DNA of 7,809 nucleotides from an uncultured Rhodopirellula sp. (GTDB lineage: Bacteria; Planctomycetota; Planctomycetia; Pirellulales; Pirellulaceae): NCBI GenBank assembly GCA_913061385.1, contig CAJXTM010000140.1:1-7809 (forward strand), written 5' to 3'. The translations under genes were made by a program, and so were the position numbers. Within the stretch, counting starts at the first letter, position 1; every line of letters begins with the position of its first letter. The notes under the pieces are model-generated. The model saw only the letters and a list, made by a program, of their open reading frames with translations. It was not told the DNA's origin and did not search any database. Below are positions 6,328-7,809 of the stretch, piece by piece.

Positions 6328-6978
6328 TCAAGATGTCGTGATTGCGATGTAGGTTGCCAGTACCGATGCAGCAATGAATTCGACTGCCGCAATGCAACGG
6401 CAGTGGGAATCAGAGCGTAACGCTGGGTCATGGGCAACTTCGTAGACACATAACGCAACATACGTCAGCAGCATGAGGATGACACGCTGTTCGTCAATCG
6501 ACACAACTGCTGACATGCTGATCAGTACAATCAAGCAAGGGTACTTAAGTAACAATACGTGGTAACCCGCTCGAGGCCACGATTTTCGCCATGGCAGTTT
6601 GTAATAGACTGCAAACGCCGCGGTTAACAATCCAAAGCCGACGATACTGATTGGGTTGCTCAATAGCAGAGTGGTGAATGCGGCAATGCCCAATGACATG
6701 CAGGTTCGTCTGAAAAGATTCTCGTGTGTAGTGAAGCTCAAGACACGGTTAGGGTGCTTGATGCGATCTGCTGGGACATCAGACAAATCATCCCACAGCC
6801 TGAACATTGCCACAAGAATCACTGCAAGCCATATCTGCATGATTGTTGTTAGCGAAAAGACTGGCATCGATGGAAACCATGTGGCTAACAGCAACACAAT
6901 CAACAGCAACAGCATTGGCACTGTTATAAGCCGGGTACACAAATAGGATTTTAGATCCTCAGGATATGATTTCGACAT
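6328..6978 (-). CDS. Short UbiA-like integral membrane prenyltransferase
   Basis: This is a 216-residue, very hydrophobic protein with roughly six membrane segments. After the second segment comes DDLSDVPAD (63-71), matching the UbiA-family first aspartate motif NDxxDxxxD with Asp63 replacing Asn; DRIKHPNRVL follows, as the family's post-motif loop does. YEVAHDPALRSD (179-190) sits where the second acidic motif is expected, but is divergent. UbiA enzymes transfer prenyl or other hydrophobic groups from a diphosphate to an acceptor in the membrane using Mg2+ bound by these aspartates. At 216 residues it is clearly shorter than typical members (about 280-300), and no hydrophobic continuation is seen in another frame, so it looks naturally short rather than frameshifted. 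ATG at 6978 is chosen over GTG at 6984 because GGAG (6988-6991) is 9 nt upstream. It overlaps the preceding gene by about 20 bp, implying translational coupling. Confidence 0.7.
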   Translation of the reverse strand: MSKSYPEDLKSYLCTRLITVPMLLLLIVLLLATWFPSMPVFSLTTIMQIWLAVILVAMFRLWDDLSDVPADRIKHPNRVLSFTTHENLFRRTCMSLGIAAFTTLLLSNPISIVGFGLLTAAFAVYYKLPWRKSWPRAGYHVLLLKYPCLIVLISMSAVVSIDEQRVILMLLTYVALCVYEVAHDPALRSDSHCRCIAAVEFIAASVLATYIAITTS

Positions 6979-7762
6979 GACCACGGTCTCCGTCTACCTT
7001 AATGGTATCGCCAGTCTTGATTCGTTTGGTGGCATCATGAATAGCAACGGCGGTTGGAATGCCGTATTCACGTGCCAGGATCGCACCATGTGAAAGCATG
7101 CCGCCTCGTTCCATCACCAATCCGCGCACCAGAAATAAAATCGGGCCCCAGCCTGGGTCGGTTTGTCGCGTTACTAGAATATCGCCCTTGCCGACTTCGG
7201 CAAATTGATCAGGGCTCGTCAGGACCACGGCTCGACCGACGATGCTACCACCGCTGACACCGAGGCCCTCGTTCCACTCGCCATCTGTAACGGGATCAAG
7301 AGTTTTATTCGCAGCGGGTTGCCAGTATTGTCCCGCCGGTAATTCCAGACGGTCAGGTGGTGTGGATTTACCCAAGGATGTAAGTTCCGAGCGACGCAGG
7401 CAAGCAAGCTTGCCCGCACTGGTGGGAAGCATACTGGCGCCGCTTAATAAATCCTCGATTTCGTGATAGGTCAGAAGGAAAATGTCATCTGTGTTGTTCA
7501 GGTGTTTTTGTTCGACAAAAGTTTCACCGATGGCAAGAGCGATCCGCCGAACGCGGCTGTAAAGCAAGGCCTGTTTCAGTCTTGCGCGTTCGCGGCAAGC
7601 AACGCTGCGTTGGGTAGAGCGTAGTAGCCAGCGTAAAATAGTGCTCTTTCGTGGGTATGGCACGAAACGCATGGCCCACTTTGGACGCATTTCTTTAAGG
7701 ATGCGTTGAGTCGTTGTTTCTCGTAGTCGTTGCTGGGTCTCAAGGTGCTCGCGGGGTGATGG
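6959..7762 (-). CDS. PEP-utilising enzyme (phosphohistidine swivel domain), C-terminal fragment; 5' end cut by contig edge
   Basis: These are the last 267 residues of a phosphotransfer enzyme. The C-terminal swivel domain (about 165-267) contains VTRQTDPGWGPIL followed by ERGGMLSHGAILAREYGIPT; His225 (codon 7088-7090) is the phospho-carrier histidine by family homology. The preceding Arg-rich helical stretch, with R-x-x-x-LKQ…RRIALAIGE…DDIFLLTYHEIEDLL (about 58-106), resembles the linker region of rifampin-phosphotransferase and PEP-synthase-like proteins. In these, an N-terminal ATP-grasp domain phosphorylates the histidine, which then transfers phosphate to a bound acceptor. That ATP-grasp part, if present, is off the right edge. 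The acceptor is unknown; rifampin resistance should not be assumed. The first gene visible in the minus-strand unit, it overlaps the UbiA-like gene. An apparent GTG start at 7777 adding MYKRQ is adapter. Confidence 0.85.
   Translation of the reverse strand, partial: PSPREHLETQQRLRETTTQRILKEMRPKWAMRFVPYPRKSTILRWLLRSTQRSVACRERARLKQALLYSRVRRIALAIGETFVEQKHLNNTDDIFLLTYHEIEDLLSGASMLPTSAGKLACLRRSELTSLGKSTPPDRLELPAGQYWQPAANKTLDPVTDGEWNEGLGVSGGSIVGRAVVLTSPDQFAEVGKGDILVTRQTDPGWGPILFLVRGLVMERGGMLSHGAILAREYGIPTAVAIHDATKRIKTGDTIKVDGDRGHVEIIS
6988..6991 (-). promoter_or_regulatory. Shine-Dalgarno site deciding the UbiA-like start
   Basis: GGAG on the minus strand lies 9 nt before the ATG at 6978 and only 3 nt before the in-frame GTG at 6984, supporting the ATG. 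It sits inside the 3' end of the upstream swivel-domain gene, consistent with coupled translation. Confidence 0.55.
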
Positions 7763-7809
7763 CTGTCTCTTATACACATCTCCGAGCCCACGAGACCGAG
7801 GCTGATCTC
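7763..7809 (-). other. Residual Nextera adapter, right end, with index remnant
   Basis: Positions 7763-7796 are an exact reverse complement of the Nextera read-2-side transposase adapter, beginning with the 19-bp Tn5 mosaic end (7763-7781). CGAGGCTG (7797-7804) matches, from memory, the i7 index N710, and ATCTC (7805-7809) begins the flow-cell end of the adapter. None of it is genomic. On the minus strand its frames encode MCIRDS- and MYKRQ-type artefact peptides. Confidence 0.98.

Noticed and set aside
6285..6461. N-terminal extension of the methyltransferase to a start at 6461
   Set aside because: The extra 59 residues overlap the UbiA-like gene, show no domain, and the zinc ribbon starts soon after the ATG at 6284.
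7576..7791. Minus-strand ORF beginning MGSEMCIRDS
   Set aside because: Its N-terminus is adapter read in reverse and the rest is an out-of-frame shadow of the swivel-domain gene.
1..7809. Near-perfect terminal inverted repeat flanking the whole window, with Tn5 mosaic ends, looking like a transposon
   Set aside because: Both copies are Nextera adapter, and the right one continues into an index and flow-cell sequence. There is no transposase gene inside.

Overview
The window is one assembled contig of bacterial DNA with sequencing-library adapter left on both ends, so only about positions 34-7762 are genomic. Gene content points to a planctomycete, probably a Pirellulaceae-type (Rhodopirellula-like) bacterium. 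The clues are a DUF1552 protein, a secreted sialidase-superfamily propeller, a SulP/carbonic anhydrase fusion, a moderate GC content and mostly weak Shine-Dalgarno sequences. This assignment is inference from family content; no marker gene is present.

Layout from left to right. (1) 34-606, plus strand: the C-terminal part of a DUF1552 protein cut by the contig edge. (2) 726-1976, minus strand: a secreted six-bladed-propeller (sialidase/BNR-like) protein, convergent with gene 1. (3) 1977-2946: a long, mostly non-coding stretch. It holds one plausible small Cys-rich membrane or secreted protein (2253-2573, plus) and, after it, an unusual density of inverted repeats, the last two forming tandem hairpins just before the next gene. 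(4) 2947-5217, plus: an intact 756-residue SulP anion transporter with a STAS domain and a C-terminal beta-carbonic anhydrase, the predicted bicarbonate transporter/dehydratase fusion. (5) 5304-7762, minus: a compact three-gene unit, convergent with the transporter. Read in its own direction it encodes the C-terminal half of a phosphohistidine-swivel (PEP-synthase/rifampin-phosphotransferase-like) enzyme, a short UbiA-like membrane prenyltransferase overlapping it by about 20 bp, and a zinc-ribbon SAM methyltransferase 43 bp further on.

How they may work together. The SulP-carbonic anhydrase gene is a self-contained single-gene module for bicarbonate or CO2 handling with its own structured leader. 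The minus-strand trio looks like part of a small biosynthetic operon. A phosphotransfer enzyme, a membrane prenyl-type transferase and a methyltransferase with a hydrophobic C-terminal region could build or modify a lipid or prenylated metabolite, but the product cannot be read from this window and the 5' part of the operon is missing. Genes 1 and 2 show no functional link to either module.

The most useful observations are the adapter artefacts, which create false protein termini and a false terminal inverted repeat, the three-gene unit, the SulP-CA fusion with its hairpin-rich leader, and the small Cys-rich ORF. I saw no tRNA, rRNA, CRISPR array, insertion sequence or phage gene.
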